DNA of 64,000 bases. Source: a bacterium (GTDB lineage Bacteria; Actinomycetota; Acidimicrobiia; Spongiisociales; Spongiisociaceae). Of this stretch, positions 16,754-25,979 are shown in pieces. Numbering within the stretch: the stretch's first letter is position 1; every line of letters begins with the position of its first letter. The stretch lies in the NCBI GenBank assembly GCA_028821575.1, contig JAPPFW010000009.1:18169-82168 (forward strand), in the 5' to 3' direction. The position numbers were made by a program, and so were the translations under genes. A model generated the notes under the pieces. The model was not told the DNA's origin, searched no databases, and worked only from the letters and a program-made list of their open reading frames with translations.

Positions 16754-18022
16754 GTGGCCATCAAGTACGGCGAGGGGAGCGAACTCCTCAAGTGCAGCTT
16801 CTGCGGCCACTCCCAGAAACAGGTCAAGAAGCTCATCGCCGGCCCCGGCGTCTACATATGCGACGAGTGCGTCCTCCTGTGCACCGAGATCCTCGACGAC
16901 GAGTTCGCCGGCGCCCACACCGAGAGGGTCAAGGAACTGCCGAAGCCGGCCGAGGTGTTCGACTTCCTCGACGACTACGTGATCGGCCAGGACCGGGCCA
17001 AGAAAGCCCTGGCAGTGGCGGTCTACAACCACTACAAGCGGGTCCGGGCAACCTCCCCGCGCAAGGACGACGTGGAGTTGTCCAAGTCGAACATCCTGCT
17101 GATCGGCCCCACCGGCTGCGGTAAGACGCTCCTGGCGCAGACACTGGCCCGAATGCTCAACGTTCCGTTCGCGATCGCCGACGCCACCGCTCTCACGGAA
17201 GCGGGATACGTCGGCGAGGACGTGGAGAACATCCTGCTGAAACTCATCCAGGCGGCCGATTACGATGTCAAGCGCGCCGAGCAGGGCATCATCTACATAG
17301 ACGAGATAGACAAGATCGCGCGCAAGGCCGAGAACCCTTCCATCACCCGCGACGTGTCCGGGGAGGGAGTCCAGCAGGCCCTGCTGAAGATCCTCGAGGG
17401 GACCGTCGCCTCGGTGCCCCCACAGGGAGGTCGCAAGCACCCTCACCAGGAGTTCATCCAGATCGACACGACCGATGTGCTGTTCATCTGCGGTGGAGCG
17501 TTCGCGGGCCTCGAGAAGGTGATCGGGCGCCGGGTGGGCAACCGTATCGTCGGATTCGGCGCCGACATCCGTGCTCGAGCCGAACGCCCCAAGGACGATC
17601 TGCTGGCGGAGGTCCTGCCGGACGACCTGATCAAGTACGGGCTCATTCCGGAGTTCATCGGCCGGCTGCCGATGGTGGCCACGGTCGACTCTCTCGATCG
17701 CGAAGCCCTGATCCGCATTCTGCAGGAGCCTCGCAACGCGCTCGTCAAGCAGTACGTGAGGATCCTCGAACTCGACGAGGTCGAGTTGGTATTCGAGCCC
17801 GGCGCGATCGAGGCGATCGCCGACCAGGCGATGCTGCGCGGTACCGGCGCGCGGGGTCTGAGGGCCATCATGGAGGAGGTCCTGCTCGACACCATGTACG
17901 AACTCCCGTCCCGCCCCGATGTCGGACGGGTGGTGATCGACCGGCGGGTCGTGGAGGAGAAGGTCAATCCGAACCTCCTCCCGCTGCGAGAGGTGGAGAA
18001 ACGTCGTGAGAGGAGCGCCTAG
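16754..18022 (+). CDS. clpX: ClpX unfoldase, ATP-binding subunit of ClpXP
   Basis: 422 residues. The N-terminal zinc-binding domain has Cys14, Cys17, Cys36 and Cys39 (CSFC...CDEC). The AAA+ domain has Walker A GPTGCGKT (118-125), Walker [10 protein letters not shown], the pore-loop region and sensor elements up to the [13 protein letters not shown] arginine motif. It recognises and threads substrates into ClpP. GTG 16754 is three bases after the clpP stop. It ends 41 bases before valS, with a hairpin in between. Confidence 0.97.
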   Translation: MAIKYGEGSELLKCSFCGHSQKQVKKLIAGPGVYICDECVLLCTEILDDEFAGAHTERVKELPKPAEVFDFLDDYVIGQDRAKKALAVAVYNHYKRVRATSPRKDDVELSKSNILLIGPTGCGKTLLAQTLARMLNVPFAIADATALTEAGYVGEDVENILLKLIQAADYDVKRAEQGIIYIDEIDKIARKAENPSITRDVSGEGVQQALLKILEGTVASVPPQGGRKHPHQEFIQIDTTDVLFICGGAFAGLEKVIGRRVGNRIVGFGADIRARAERPKDDLLAEVLPDDLIKYGLIPEFIGRLPMVATVDSLDREALIRILQEPRNALVKQYVRILELDEVELVFEPGAIEAIADQAMLRGTGARGLRAIMEEVLLDTMYELPSRPDVGRVVIDRRVVEEKVNPNLLPLREVEKRRERSA

Positions 18023-18025
18023 CGG

Positions 18026-18046
18026 CCGGTTCTCACCCTGAACCGG
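18026..18046. terminator. Short perfect hairpin between clpX and valS
   Basis: Arms CCGGTTC (18026-18032) and GAACCGG (18040-18046) with a 7-base loop, starting 4 bases after the clpX stop and ending 17 bases before the valS ATG. There is no T-run. It could be a partial terminator, a processing site or a translation modulator for valS. Confidence 0.5.
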
Positions 18047-18063
18047 ATCTGGCAGGAGCCGAA

Positions 18064-20709
18064 ATGGAGACCGCCCCCACCGGCCCACTCGCAGGAAGTT
18101 ACGACCCGGCGCTCGTAGAGGCCCGCTGGTACCCGGTCTGGGAGGAGTCCGGCGCCTTCAAACCGGAGGTCAACCCGGACGGTGAACCGTTTGCCATCGT
18201 GATCCCACCCCCCAACGTGACCGGGGTGTTGCACATCGGCCATGCTCTCGACCACTCCATCCAGGACGCCATCATCCGGCGCAAGCGCATGCAGGGATAC
18301 GCGGCGCTGTGGCTACCCGGGACCGACCACGCCGGGATAGCCACCCAGATGGTCGTGGAGCGGGAACTGGCCGACGAGGGGCTCACCCGGCACCAGCTGG
18401 GACGGTCCGCGTTCGTCGAGCAGGTGTGGCAATGGAAACGGCGCTCCGGTGGCGCGATCACCCAGCAGATGCGGGCCCTCGGAGACTCATGCGACTGGAC
18501 CAGGGAACGGTTCACCCTCGACGAGGGCCTGTCGGCTGCGGTCCGCGAGGTGTTCGTGGCCCTCTACGAGAGGGGCCTCATCTATCGCGGCCACCGGATC
18601 ATCAACTGGTCACCCGGACTCATGACAGCCATCTCCGACATCGAGGTCGAGTACGAGGAGGTGGAAGGCCAGATGGTTCACATCACCTATCCCTTCTCGA
18701 GCCCCGACCCCGACGCCCGCGACGGCATAACTGTGGCCACCACACGTGCCGAGACGATGCTGGGGGACACGGGAGTGGCGGTCCACCCCCACGACGAGCG
18801 CTACCGGGACCTTGTCGGTCGGACCGTGCGCCTGCCTCTCATGGATCGCGACATCCCGATCGTGGCGGACGAGGCTGTGGATCCGACCTTCGGCACCGGA
18901 GCCGTCAAGGTGACCCCCGCCCACGACCCGCTCGACTTCGAGATCGCGATGAGAACCGGACTCTCGCCGGTCGAGGTGATCGGCCCCGACGGCAGCATGA
19001 CCGAAGCCGCCGGCCGGTTCGCCGGCCTGGACCGGTTCGAAGCCAGGGAGAGGGTCGTCGAGGCGCTCCGACAGGGCGGCTACCTGGACCGGATCGAGGA
19101 ATACGTCCACACCGTCGGGCACTGCTCGCGGAGCGGGGTCGTCGTCGAACCCCTCCTGTCGCGCCAATGGTTCGTCAGGGTGGGCAAGCTGATCGGTCCG
19201 GCTGTGGATGCGGTCCGAAGCGACGAGTGCCGTTTCGTCCCCAAGCGCTGGGAGAAGAACTACTTCCACTGGATGGAGAACCTGCAGGACTGGTGCATCA
19301 GCCGCCAACTCTGGTGGGGTCATCGGATTCCCGCCTGGTACTGCGATCTCGACGGCGCGGTGACGGTGGCGAGGAAGCGGCCCCAGGGCTGCTCCGAGTG
19401 CGGTTCGGAGGACCTGCGCGCCGACGAGGACGTGCTCGACACCTGGTTCAGTTCCGCCCTGTGGCCCTTCTCCACGCTCGGGTGGCCCGGCGACTCCCCG
19501 GATCTGGCCCGCTTCTACCCGACCGACGTGCTCGTTACGGGCTACGACATCATCTTCTTCTGGGTGGCCCGCATGCTGAAGATGGGACTCGAGTTCGTGG
19601 GCGACGTGCCTTTCCGGGAGATCGTGATCCATGGACTGGTGCGGGCGTCGGACGGTCGCAAGATGTCGAAGTCTCTCAACAACATCGTCGACCCCTTGGA
19701 GATGATCGACTCCTACGGCGCCGACGCCTTGCGTCTCAGCTTGCTGCAGTCGGCTTCTCCCGGCCACGACGTCCCCTTCGACGTCAAATGGGTGGACGCC
19801 GCCCGGCGTTTCGGCAACAAGCTCTGGAACGCCGTCAAGTTCGCCCTCATCCACATCGAGAGCGGGAGCGTCCCCGCGACCGGCGGCTACCCCCAGGCGC
19901 CCGGACCCGTCGACTGCTGGGTCCTCGCCCGGCTCGGCGAGGTCGCAGCCGAGACCGACGCCCTCCTGGACCGCCACCGCCTGTCCGACGCCTACTCGAA
20001 GCTGTACTCCTTCGCCTGGTCCGAGGTGTTCGACTGGTATCTAGAGATGTCCAAGCCGACGCTCGCAGGTGGCGGATCCGGCGCTCGCGCTGCTCGCCGG
20101 ACGCTAGGCGTCGTGCTCCGCGACCTGCTCAAGCTCTTCCATCCGGCGATTCCCTTTCTCACCGAGGAACTCCACAGCCACCTGGTGGGGGACACCCTTC
20201 TGATCACCTCATCCTGGCCCGAGGTCCCGCACTACGCGGCGCCGCCGGGGATGGAGAACCTCCAGGGCCTGGTCTCGGGACTCCGCCGCTTCCGTGCCTC
20301 CCACGGTCTCGGGGCCCGCCGGGACCTTGCCCCCGTCATTCACGACCCCGGCGGTGTCTGGGAAGATTGGTGGGAACGCCAGGTGAAGGCTCTCGCGTCG
20401 AGCACCCCCAAGCTCGGAGAACCGCCGGAGGGCGGCGGTCACATGAGGGTGGTGGCCGGAACCGTCCACGCCTACATACCCGTGGCCGGCCTGGTGGACG
20501 TCGAAGGGGAGAGGGCACGCCTCGCCGGCCGCGTCGAGAAGGTCGAGGCGGACCTGCGGCGGGCCGAGCGGAAGCTCTCGAACCCCTCCTTCCGCGAGCG
20601 AGCCCCCACCGAGATCGTCGCCAAGGAAGAGGCGAAAGCCGCCGACGCCCGCAGGTCGCTGGAGGCGCTGGCCGAGCAGATGGACTCGCTTCCGGTGGCT
20701 GGTGGCTAG
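18064..20709 (+). CDS. valS: Valyl-tRNA synthetase
   Basis: 881 residues. Class-I catalytic motifs HIGH (57-60, in PPPNVTGVLHIGHALD) and KMSKS (533-537). The editing domain (CP1, ~190-330) includes TTRAETMLGDTGVAVHP, characteristic of ValRS, and the C-terminus carries the ValRS coiled-coil arm (GERARLAGRVEKVEADLRRA). It charges tRNA-Val and hydrolyses mischarged threonine. ATG 18064 follows CAGGAG. The last five residues (PVAGG) and the TAG stop are encoded by heptad repeat units, so the natural C-terminus has been re-set by the repeat. Confidence 0.97.
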   Translation: METAPTGPLAGSYDPALVEARWYPVWEESGAFKPEVNPDGEPFAIVIPPPNVTGVLHIGHALDHSIQDAIIRRKRMQGYAALWLPGTDHAGIATQMVVERELADEGLTRHQLGRSAFVEQVWQWKRRSGGAITQQMRALGDSCDWTRERFTLDEGLSAAVREVFVALYERGLIYRGHRIINWSPGLMTAISDIEVEYEEVEGQMVHITYPFSSPDPDARDGITVATTRAETMLGDTGVAVHPHDERYRDLVGRTVRLPLMDRDIPIVADEAVDPTFGTGAVKVTPAHDPLDFEIAMRTGLSPVEVIGPDGSMTEAAGRFAGLDRFEARERVVEALRQGGYLDRIEEYVHTVGHCSRSGVVVEPLLSRQWFVRVGKLIGPAVDAVRSDECRFVPKRWEKNYFHWMENLQDWCISRQLWWGHRIPAWYCDLDGAVTVARKRPQGCSECGSEDLRADEDVLDTWFSSALWPFSTLGWPGDSPDLARFYPTDVLVTGYDIIFFWVARMLKMGLEFVGDVPFREIVIHGLVRASDGRKMSKSLNNIVDPLEMIDSYGADALRLSLLQSASPGHDVPFDVKWVDAARRFGNKLWNAVKFALIHIESGSVPATGGYPQAPGPVDCWVLARLGEVAAETDALLDRHRLSDAYSKLYSFAWSEVFDWYLEMSKPTLAGGGSGARAARRTLGVVLRDLLKLFHPAIPFLTEELHSHLVGDTLLITSSWPEVPHYAAPPGMENLQGLVSGLRRFRASHGLGARRDLAPVIHDPGGVWEDWWERQVKALASSTPKLGEPPEGGGHMRVVAGTVHAYIPVAGLVDVEGERARLAGRVEKVEADLRRAERKLSNPSFRERAPTEIVAKEEAKAADARRSLEALAEQMDSLPVAGG

Positions 20710-20756
20710 TGGCTTGTGGCTGTTGAAGACCACTGACCACTGACCACTGACCACTA
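20694..20756. repeat. Heptad repeat locus 2 (9 units)
   Basis: Nine 7-base units in perfect phase: four GTGGCT-type units (20694-20721), one spacer unit (20722-20728) and four ACCACTR units (20729-20756). The GTGG-rich left half can pair with the CCAC-rich right half through repeated 5-bp blocks. The valS stop (20707-20709) lies in the second unit; the folC ATG (20759) is two bases after the last one, leaving no Shine-Dalgarno sequence. Confidence 0.85.
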
Positions 20757-20758
20757 CG

Positions 20759-22069
20759 ATGTCCTCTCGTGATTGTCGCTTGAACTACGACGAAGCGGTC
20801 GCCTTCCTGGATCGCCATATCGAGCTCGGATGGAAGCCTGGGCTGGAGCGCATACGGCGTCTCGTGGAGATCATGGGTTCTCCGCACCTCGGGTATCCGG
20901 CCATCCACGTCGCCGGCACAAACGGCAAGACCACCACCACCCGCGCCGCTGCCTCCATCGTGGACTGCCTGGGCCTCAGGACCGGGACCTACACCTCGCC
21001 GCACCTGCAACGGATAGAGGAACGCTTCACCGTCGGCGGTGAGATCGCCAAACCCGAGGACTTCGCCCAGGCCGTGTCAGACGTCGCGCCGTTCGTGGAC
21101 CTCCTGGAGCGGGAGCGGGGAGAGCGCGCCACCTACTTCGAGCTCACCACCGCGGCCGCCTTCGCCTACTTCGCCAACGAGGCGGTGGATGCCGCAGTCG
21201 TGGAGGTGGGGATGGGAGGCCGGCTCGACGCCACCAACATCCTGGACGCCGGCGTGGCCGTGCTCACCGGGGTCTCGATCGATCATGCCGAGTACCTGGG
21301 GGACACGCCAGCGGAGATCGCGGGTGAGAAACTCGAGATCGTCAAGCCGGGGAGTGTCCTCGTCACCGGGCACCTCGACCGGGATGTGGCCGCGGTCGCA
21401 GATCGCAAGACCGCCGCGACGGGTGTGCACCGGTACTCTCTGGGGCGCGACTTTCGTGTTGAAGACCTCCGGATGTCGGTCGGCGGCTGGGCATTCGACC
21501 TCGACGGTGTCCACGGCTATTACGAGGATCTCTACCTGCCGCTGCACGGGCGCCATCAGGTGGCCAACGCCGCGATCGCGGTGGTGGCCGTGGAGCAACT
21601 CCTGGGCCGACCTCTCGCTCTGGACGCCGTCCAGGAGGGTCTGGCCGCGGTGCGCGTGCCCGCCCGCATCGAAGTGGTGGCCCGCTCGCCCCTGGTCGTG
21701 ATCGACGGGGCCCACAACCCGGAGTCCTGCCAGGCGCTTGCCCGAACACTGCTCGAGGAACTGCCCCCGGTGGCATGGACCCTGGTGATCGGAGCCTTCC
21801 GCGACAAGGACATCACCGCCATGCTGGTCCCCTTCGCGGGTCTCGCCGCCAAGGTGATCGCGACCGCGGTCGACCACGACCGGGCGACCCGGCCCGACGA
21901 TCTCGTGAGGCTCATCGACCGGGTGCTGCCCGGGGTGCCGGTCTCGTCCGCCGCCGATGTGGCCCGGGCCTTGGACATCGCGCGGAGTTGGACCGCGGAG
22001 GACGAGGCCATCCTGGTGGCCGGCTCTCTGTACGTGGCCGGTGAAGCCCGGTCGTGTCTCGTGTCTTAG
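20759..22069 (+). CDS. folC: Folylpolyglutamate synthase / dihydrofolate synthase
   Basis: 436 residues of the Mur-ligase-like fold. The P-loop GTNGKTTT is at 53-60, with the family motifs YTSPHL, FELTTAAAF and VEVGMGGRLDATN (metal and folate site) and the C-terminal domain motif DGAHNPES. It adds glutamate to folates, and in many bacteria also to dihydropteroate. It directly follows valS, separated only by the heptad repeat. The start at ATG 20759 is chosen because it precedes the conserved YDEAVAFL helix; a ribosome site is absent. Confidence 0.94.
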   Translation: MSSRDCRLNYDEAVAFLDRHIELGWKPGLERIRRLVEIMGSPHLGYPAIHVAGTNGKTTTTRAAASIVDCLGLRTGTYTSPHLQRIEERFTVGGEIAKPEDFAQAVSDVAPFVDLLERERGERATYFELTTAAAFAYFANEAVDAAVVEVGMGGRLDATNILDAGVAVLTGVSIDHAEYLGDTPAEIAGEKLEIVKPGSVLVTGHLDRDVAAVADRKTAATGVHRYSLGRDFRVEDLRMSVGGWAFDLDGVHGYYEDLYLPLHGRHQVANAAIAVVAVEQLLGRPLALDAVQEGLAAVRVPARIEVVARSPLVVIDGAHNPESCQALARTLLEELPPVAWTLVIGAFRDKDITAMLVPFAGLAAKVIATAVDHDRATRPDDLVRLIDRVLPGVPVSSAADVARALDIARSWTAEDEAILVAGSLYVAGEARSCLVS

Positions 22070-22770
22070 GAGGAAGCCGAGGAGGGACGGATCCTGCCGG
22101 CTCCCCCGTCGCCGGACGCCTGGGCTACAACGTGGTCGGCGAACGAATACGTCCTGTACGGGTCTCGGTGCCTCCCCGGTGTCACGTCTCCTGGACTCTC
22201 ACAGTTACCCGGAACGTACCGACCGTCCCGCCAGGCAACCCCGCGGACCAAGAACGCGAAAAACCCCCGAACGGACCCGTCCGGCGGGCCCACCCCCGAC
22301 CGCCACCTCCGAAGTCTCCGAACGCGTCCCGCCATCCCCCGCAAGGAGTCGGCTCCCACAACATGATCCCTGCCCCGGTCCGATCGGCACCGCACACGGA
22401 CCGTTGGTGTCTGCGGCTACTTACCAGCATGCAACGGGACCGTGACACGGACAACCCCCTCGGTACGCCGCCTCGGTCCCCGAAAGCGCCGTGAGCGGAC
22501 CGGGATGCCGATCGATGGACCTCGCGGTGCGCTTGCCCAGCGAGCCGGAGAGATCGGGACACCGGAGAGGCTGACCACCCGTGCAGCGGGCTTCGCGGAC
22601 AACCGACCACCTCTTCTACCAGGCGATCTTCCCAGCAGAGAACCCCGTTAGGTAGTTCTTCGGGTCTCTCCTAGAATGCGTCCCAGGCTTCCGTTGCTCG
22701 CGTGAACGCCCGGGGGGACGCACTCGCCTCCGGCACCGCTCACTGACCGAATAGGGAGGAACGCCTGAGG
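22070..22770. other. 701-base spacer between folC and ndk
   Basis: No reading frame on either strand has a recognisable product. It contains copy 1 of a dispersed repeat (22362-22472) and a TAGAAT -10-like box (22672-22677). The ndk ribosome site GGGAGG (about 22755-22760) is near the right end. Confidence 0.6.
22362..22472 (+). repeat. Dispersed repeat family B, copy 1
   Basis: About 110 bases, roughly 75-80% identical by eye to 38191-38294 on the opposite strand. Shared blocks include CGGCTACTTACCAG (22414-22427) and ATGCAACGG (22429-22437). CCGTTG (22401-22406) and CAACGG (22432-22437) form a stem preserved in both copies. Not coding as far as I can see; function unknown. Confidence 0.75.
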
Positions 22771-23175
22771 ATGCCCCACCAGAGCACTTTCATAATGGTC
22801 AAGCCGGACGGCGTCCGGCGCGGTCTCGTAGGGGAGGTGATCGCACGATTCGAGGCCAAGGGATTGTCGCTCGAACGTATGGAGCTCACGGTCCCCAGCG
22901 GGGAGGTCGCTGCACGGCACTACGCCGAGCACCGGCAGAAGTCCTTCTACGCCGGGCTCATCGACTTCATCACCTCCGGACCGGTGGTTGCCATGCAGTG
23001 GTCGGGGGAGTCCGCCGTGACGGTGGCCCGGACCATGATCGGGAGCACCGATCCGGTCGGCGCACCACCCGGAACGATCAGGGGCGACTTCGGACTCGAC
23101 GTGCAGGAGAACATCGTGCACGGGTCGGACAGCCCCGATAGCGCTGCGCGGGAACTCGCGATATGGTTCGGTTAG
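22771..23175 (+). CDS. ndk: Nucleoside diphosphate kinase
   Basis: 134 residues. The phosphate-accepting His117 is in the signature NIVHGSDS, and the N-terminus STFIMVKPDGVRRGLVGEV is the standard NDK opening. It interconverts nucleoside di- and triphosphates. A GGGAGG site lies about 10 bases upstream of ATG 22771. The leader from the possible TAGAAT promoter (22672-22677) would be about 90 bases. Confidence 0.97.
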   Translation: MPHQSTFIMVKPDGVRRGLVGEVIARFEAKGLSLERMELTVPSGEVAARHYAEHRQKSFYAGLIDFITSGPVVAMQWSGESAVTVARTMIGSTDPVGAPPGTIRGDFGLDVQENIVHGSDSPDSAARELAIWFG

Positions 23176-23231
23176 CCGGTGAGCGCCGCGGATAAGTATC
23201 TCTCCTGGATGGGTCATGCCTCCGGACCGGC

Positions 23232-23237
23232 TAGAAT
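23232..23237 (+). promoter_or_regulatory. Probable -10 box for the mreB operon
   Basis: TAGAAT about 30 bases before the mreB ATG, in the 92-base gap after ndk. No good -35 partner, as at other -10 boxes in this window. Confidence 0.4.
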
Positions 23238-23267
23238 CAATGTGCACCGTTTACCCGGGGTCTAGAC

Positions 23268-24299
23268 ATGCCCGATAATTTCTTCACTATCGCGGGCCAG
23301 GACATGGCTGTGGATCTCGGGACCGCCAACACCCTCGTGTACGTGCGGAACCGGGGTGTCGTGCTGAACGAGCCGTCGGTGGTCGCGATCAACACGCACA
23401 CGAACGAGGCCTTGGCCGTGGGTATGGACGCCAAGCGCATGATCGGCCGAACCCCCTCCTACGTGAAGGCGATCCGGCCCCTCCGCGACGGGGTGATCGC
23501 CGACTTCGACATCACCGAACGGATGCTGCGGTATTTCATTCAGCGGGTTCACAGGCGCCGCTGGGCGAAGCCGAGGATCGTCATCTGCGTACCTTCGGGA
23601 ATCACCGGGGTCGAGCGGCGAGCCGTCGAGGAGGCCGCCTATCACGCCGGAGCGCGCAGAGCCTTCACCGTCGACGAACCGATGGCGGCCGCCATCGGCT
23701 GCGCGCTACCCGTCAACGAACCGATCGGGTCGATGGTGGTCGATATCGGGGGAGGCACCACCGAGGTCGCGGTGATCGCTCTCGGCGGCATCGTCGTGTC
23801 GAAGAGCATCCGGGTGGGCGGCGACGAGATGGACGAGCGGATCGTCGAGTGGGTGAAGAAGGAACACAACCTCCTGCTGGGCTTGCGGACCGCCGAGCAG
23901 ATCAAGATGACCATCGGCTCGGCATACCCCTTCCAGGACGAGCCGAGCGCCGAGGTTCGTGGCCGGGACCTCATGTCCGGGCTGCCGAAGACAATCCTCA
24001 TCAGTGCGTCCGAGGTTCGCACGGCGATCGAGGAGCCGGTGTCGGCGATAGTCGATGCCGTGCGGGTGACCCTCGACAACACGCCCCCCGAGCTGGCGGC
24101 GGACCTGATGGACATCGGCATCGTCCTCACCGGGGGCGGCGCTCTGCTGAAGGCACTGACACACCGCATTGCATTCGAGACGGGGATGATGGTGAGCACC
24201 GCCGAACGTCCGCTCCAGTCCGTCGTGATCGGGTCGGGGAAGTGTCTCGAGGAGTATGACGTGCTGCACACGGTTCTCGACTCGTCCGGTCGTCCCTGA
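23268..24299 (+). CDS. mreB: Rod-shape-determining actin homologue MreB
   Basis: 343 residues with the actin-fold phosphate and nucleotide motifs: DLGTANTLVY near residue 17, VDEPMAAAIG near 145, MVVDIGGGTTEVAVI near 160 and LTGGGALL near 290. It polymerises on the inner membrane face and guides the elongasome. First of five genes (mreB, mreC, mreD, mrdA, rodA) that together build the lateral wall; the cell is therefore probably rod-shaped or elongated. No terminator is seen before mreC. Confidence 0.97.
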   Translation: MPDNFFTIAGQDMAVDLGTANTLVYVRNRGVVLNEPSVVAINTHTNEALAVGMDAKRMIGRTPSYVKAIRPLRDGVIADFDITERMLRYFIQRVHRRRWAKPRIVICVPSGITGVERRAVEEAAYHAGARRAFTVDEPMAAAIGCALPVNEPIGSMVVDIGGGTTEVAVIALGGIVVSKSIRVGGDEMDERIVEWVKKEHNLLLGLRTAEQIKMTIGSAYPFQDEPSAEVRGRDLMSGLPKTILISASEVRTAIEEPVSAIVDAVRVTLDNTPPELAADLMDIGIVLTGGGALLKALTHRIAFETGMMVSTAERPLQSVVIGSGKCLEEYDVLHTVLDSSGRP

Positions 24300-24392
24300 C
24301 GGGATGCCGGACCGTAGCCGTCGCCGGCTACCGGGAATCCACAGGACCTCCCCCCGCCGCTGGTCGACCCCGGACATCTCCAGCCCGCGCCC

Positions 24393-25400
24393 GTGAGATC
24401 ACGGTACGGATCCGCGCGCCGGGGCATGGGCGCGGCCGCCTCCGGGCACTCGATCGCCAGACAAAGGTCATCGCGGATCGAGACCGACCGGTCAGCATAT
24501 GTTGCGATCGGGTTGCTGATCGTATCCCTGCTGCTGATGACATACGACATCCGGTCCTCCAACCGCGGGATCGGCACAACCCTGCGCAACGCGGCGCAAT
24601 ACATCGTTGCTCCCGTACAGGCCGGGGCCAATGCGGTGGTGACGCCGCTGGTCGACTTCACCGACGGGGTCGCCAATCTTGCGGGTCTCCGGGACGAGAA
24701 CGAACGGCTCAGGATCCGCATCGGGGAGCTGGAGCGGGAGGTGGTTCGCGTCGGACACCTCGAGGAACAGGTCGATCAACTCAACGTGCTGCTTGGCCTG
24801 CGTCTCGAGGACAACCTGCACGAGCTGGCCGTGAACGCGGAGGTCACCGGTCGGGGAGGCACGCTGGACCCGACCATGCTCATCGATCGGGGAACCGACG
24901 ACGGCGTGCACCCCGGCCAGCCGGTTCTGGACGGCAAGGGTGCCTTGATAGGCGTCGTCTCCGAGGCTAGCGAGCAGACCGCGACGGTGATCCCGATCAC
25001 ATCCCGCAAGGCGCCCGGGGTGACGGTCCGGCTGGCCAACGGACGGAGAGGGATAGTGGAGGGCGAGGGCACCGACGCCCTGTCCCTGACGATCCTCAAT
25101 GCGCGGTTCCCGGTTCGCAAGGGCGAGCTTCTCACAACTTTCGGCCCCTACGGCGAGTCCGTATCGTATCCGAAAGGTCTCGACGTCGGGCTGGTTGCCG
25201 ACTCGGCTTCACCCCGCTCCGGCGTCCTCAGCGTCGACGTGGATCCCATCGGCGACATCGAGGACGTCGAGTTCGTGGTGGTGATCCCCTGGCCTCCCGC
25301 CCCGGACCAGCTCGAGGACGAGGCCGAGATTCCCGCCACCTTCGAGGACCCGCTCCCGGGGGATCCATCCACCGGGAGCGAGGAGGAGGGCGGCCAGTGA
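24393..25400 (+). CDS. mreC: Rod-shape-determining protein MreC
   Basis: 335 residues from GTG 24393 (an internal ATG at 24426 is an alternative). A cytoplasmic tail of ~35 residues, one membrane segment (YVAIGLLIVSLLLMTYDI), a coiled coil (~85-120, LRDENERLRIRIGELEREV) and two beta-barrel-like domains with the family motifs DRGTDDGVHPGQPV and TTFGPYGESVSYPKGLDVG. The acidic C-terminal tail is typical. It links MreB to PBP2 outside the membrane. Its TGA overlaps the mreD GTG by four bases. Confidence 0.95.
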   Translation: MRSRYGSARRGMGAAASGHSIARQRSSRIETDRSAYVAIGLLIVSLLLMTYDIRSSNRGIGTTLRNAAQYIVAPVQAGANAVVTPLVDFTDGVANLAGLRDENERLRIRIGELEREVVRVGHLEEQVDQLNVLLGLRLEDNLHELAVNAEVTGRGGTLDPTMLIDRGTDDGVHPGQPVLDGKGALIGVVSEASEQTATVIPITSRKAPGVTVRLANGRRGIVEGEGTDALSLTILNARFPVRKGELLTTFGPYGESVSYPKGLDVGLVADSASPRSGVLSVDVDPIGDIEDVEFVVVIPWPPAPDQLEDEAEIPATFEDPLPGDPSTGSEEEGGQ

Positions 25401-25918
25401 CCGTATGGCACCTTGTCGTCTCGCTGACCCTGGTACTCGTGGCCGTGCTGGTGCAGACCACCATATTCCGCGCGGTCCGCCCGTTCGACGTGAGTCCCGA
25501 CATCCTGCTGCTGATGGTGATCGCCTGCGGGCAATGGCTGAAGCCGGAGGCGGCCGTCCTGCTGGGGTTCGTCGGAGGCCTGATGCTCGACCTGTTCGGA
25601 ACAGCGCCGCTAGGACTCCATGCGCTGGCCTACACGCTGGCAGCGTACGCAACCGTGAGGGTGGGCGACCGTTTCAACTACGGGCTGTATTTCGCCGTCT
25701 CGGCAGTCGGCGGGATCACGTTCGTCGGGATCGCCACCGTGGCCCTGATCGGCACGCTCTTCGGCGAGGGCACACTGGCGTCTCCGGGGATCGTCAGGAC
25801 CCTGGTGCTCGTGCCGGCGTACAACACGGTCCTGGCTCTCGCCGTGCTCCCGATGACCACCTGGCTGTACGGAACCCGCCTGGCACCCAGGTACTCCCGG
25901 CCCGGAACGCCGATATGA
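25397..25918 (+). CDS. mreD: Rod-shape-determining membrane protein MreD
   Basis: 173 residues with about five membrane segments, including QTTIFRAVRPFDVSPDILLL and GFVGGLMLDLFGTAPLGLHAL, the FxxGLxxDL region that defines MreD. Start GTG 25397 overlaps the mreC stop. It is a small scaffold of the elongasome. The gap to mrdA is 61 bases. Confidence 0.93.
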   Translation: MTVWHLVVSLTLVLVAVLVQTTIFRAVRPFDVSPDILLLMVIACGQWLKPEAAVLLGFVGGLMLDLFGTAPLGLHALAYTLAAYATVRVGDRFNYGLYFAVSAVGGITFVGIATVALIGTLFGEGTLASPGIVRTLVLVPAYNTVLALAVLPMTTWLYGTRLAPRYSRPGTPI

Positions 25919-25979
25919 GACGTCCACGGCCCCGCTGTCGCCGCATCCGGCGTCGAACGCGCCGGCCACGGATAACCCG

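Noticed and set aside
20694-20756. CRISPR-like array
   Set aside because: Units are 7 bases without spacers; no direct repeat of CRISPR length and no cas genes in the window.
22054-22651. Reading frames in the folC-ndk spacer
   Set aside because: Overlapping frames on both strands with no ribosome site or motif; the similarity of one to a frame at 37617-38312 follows from the DNA repeat.
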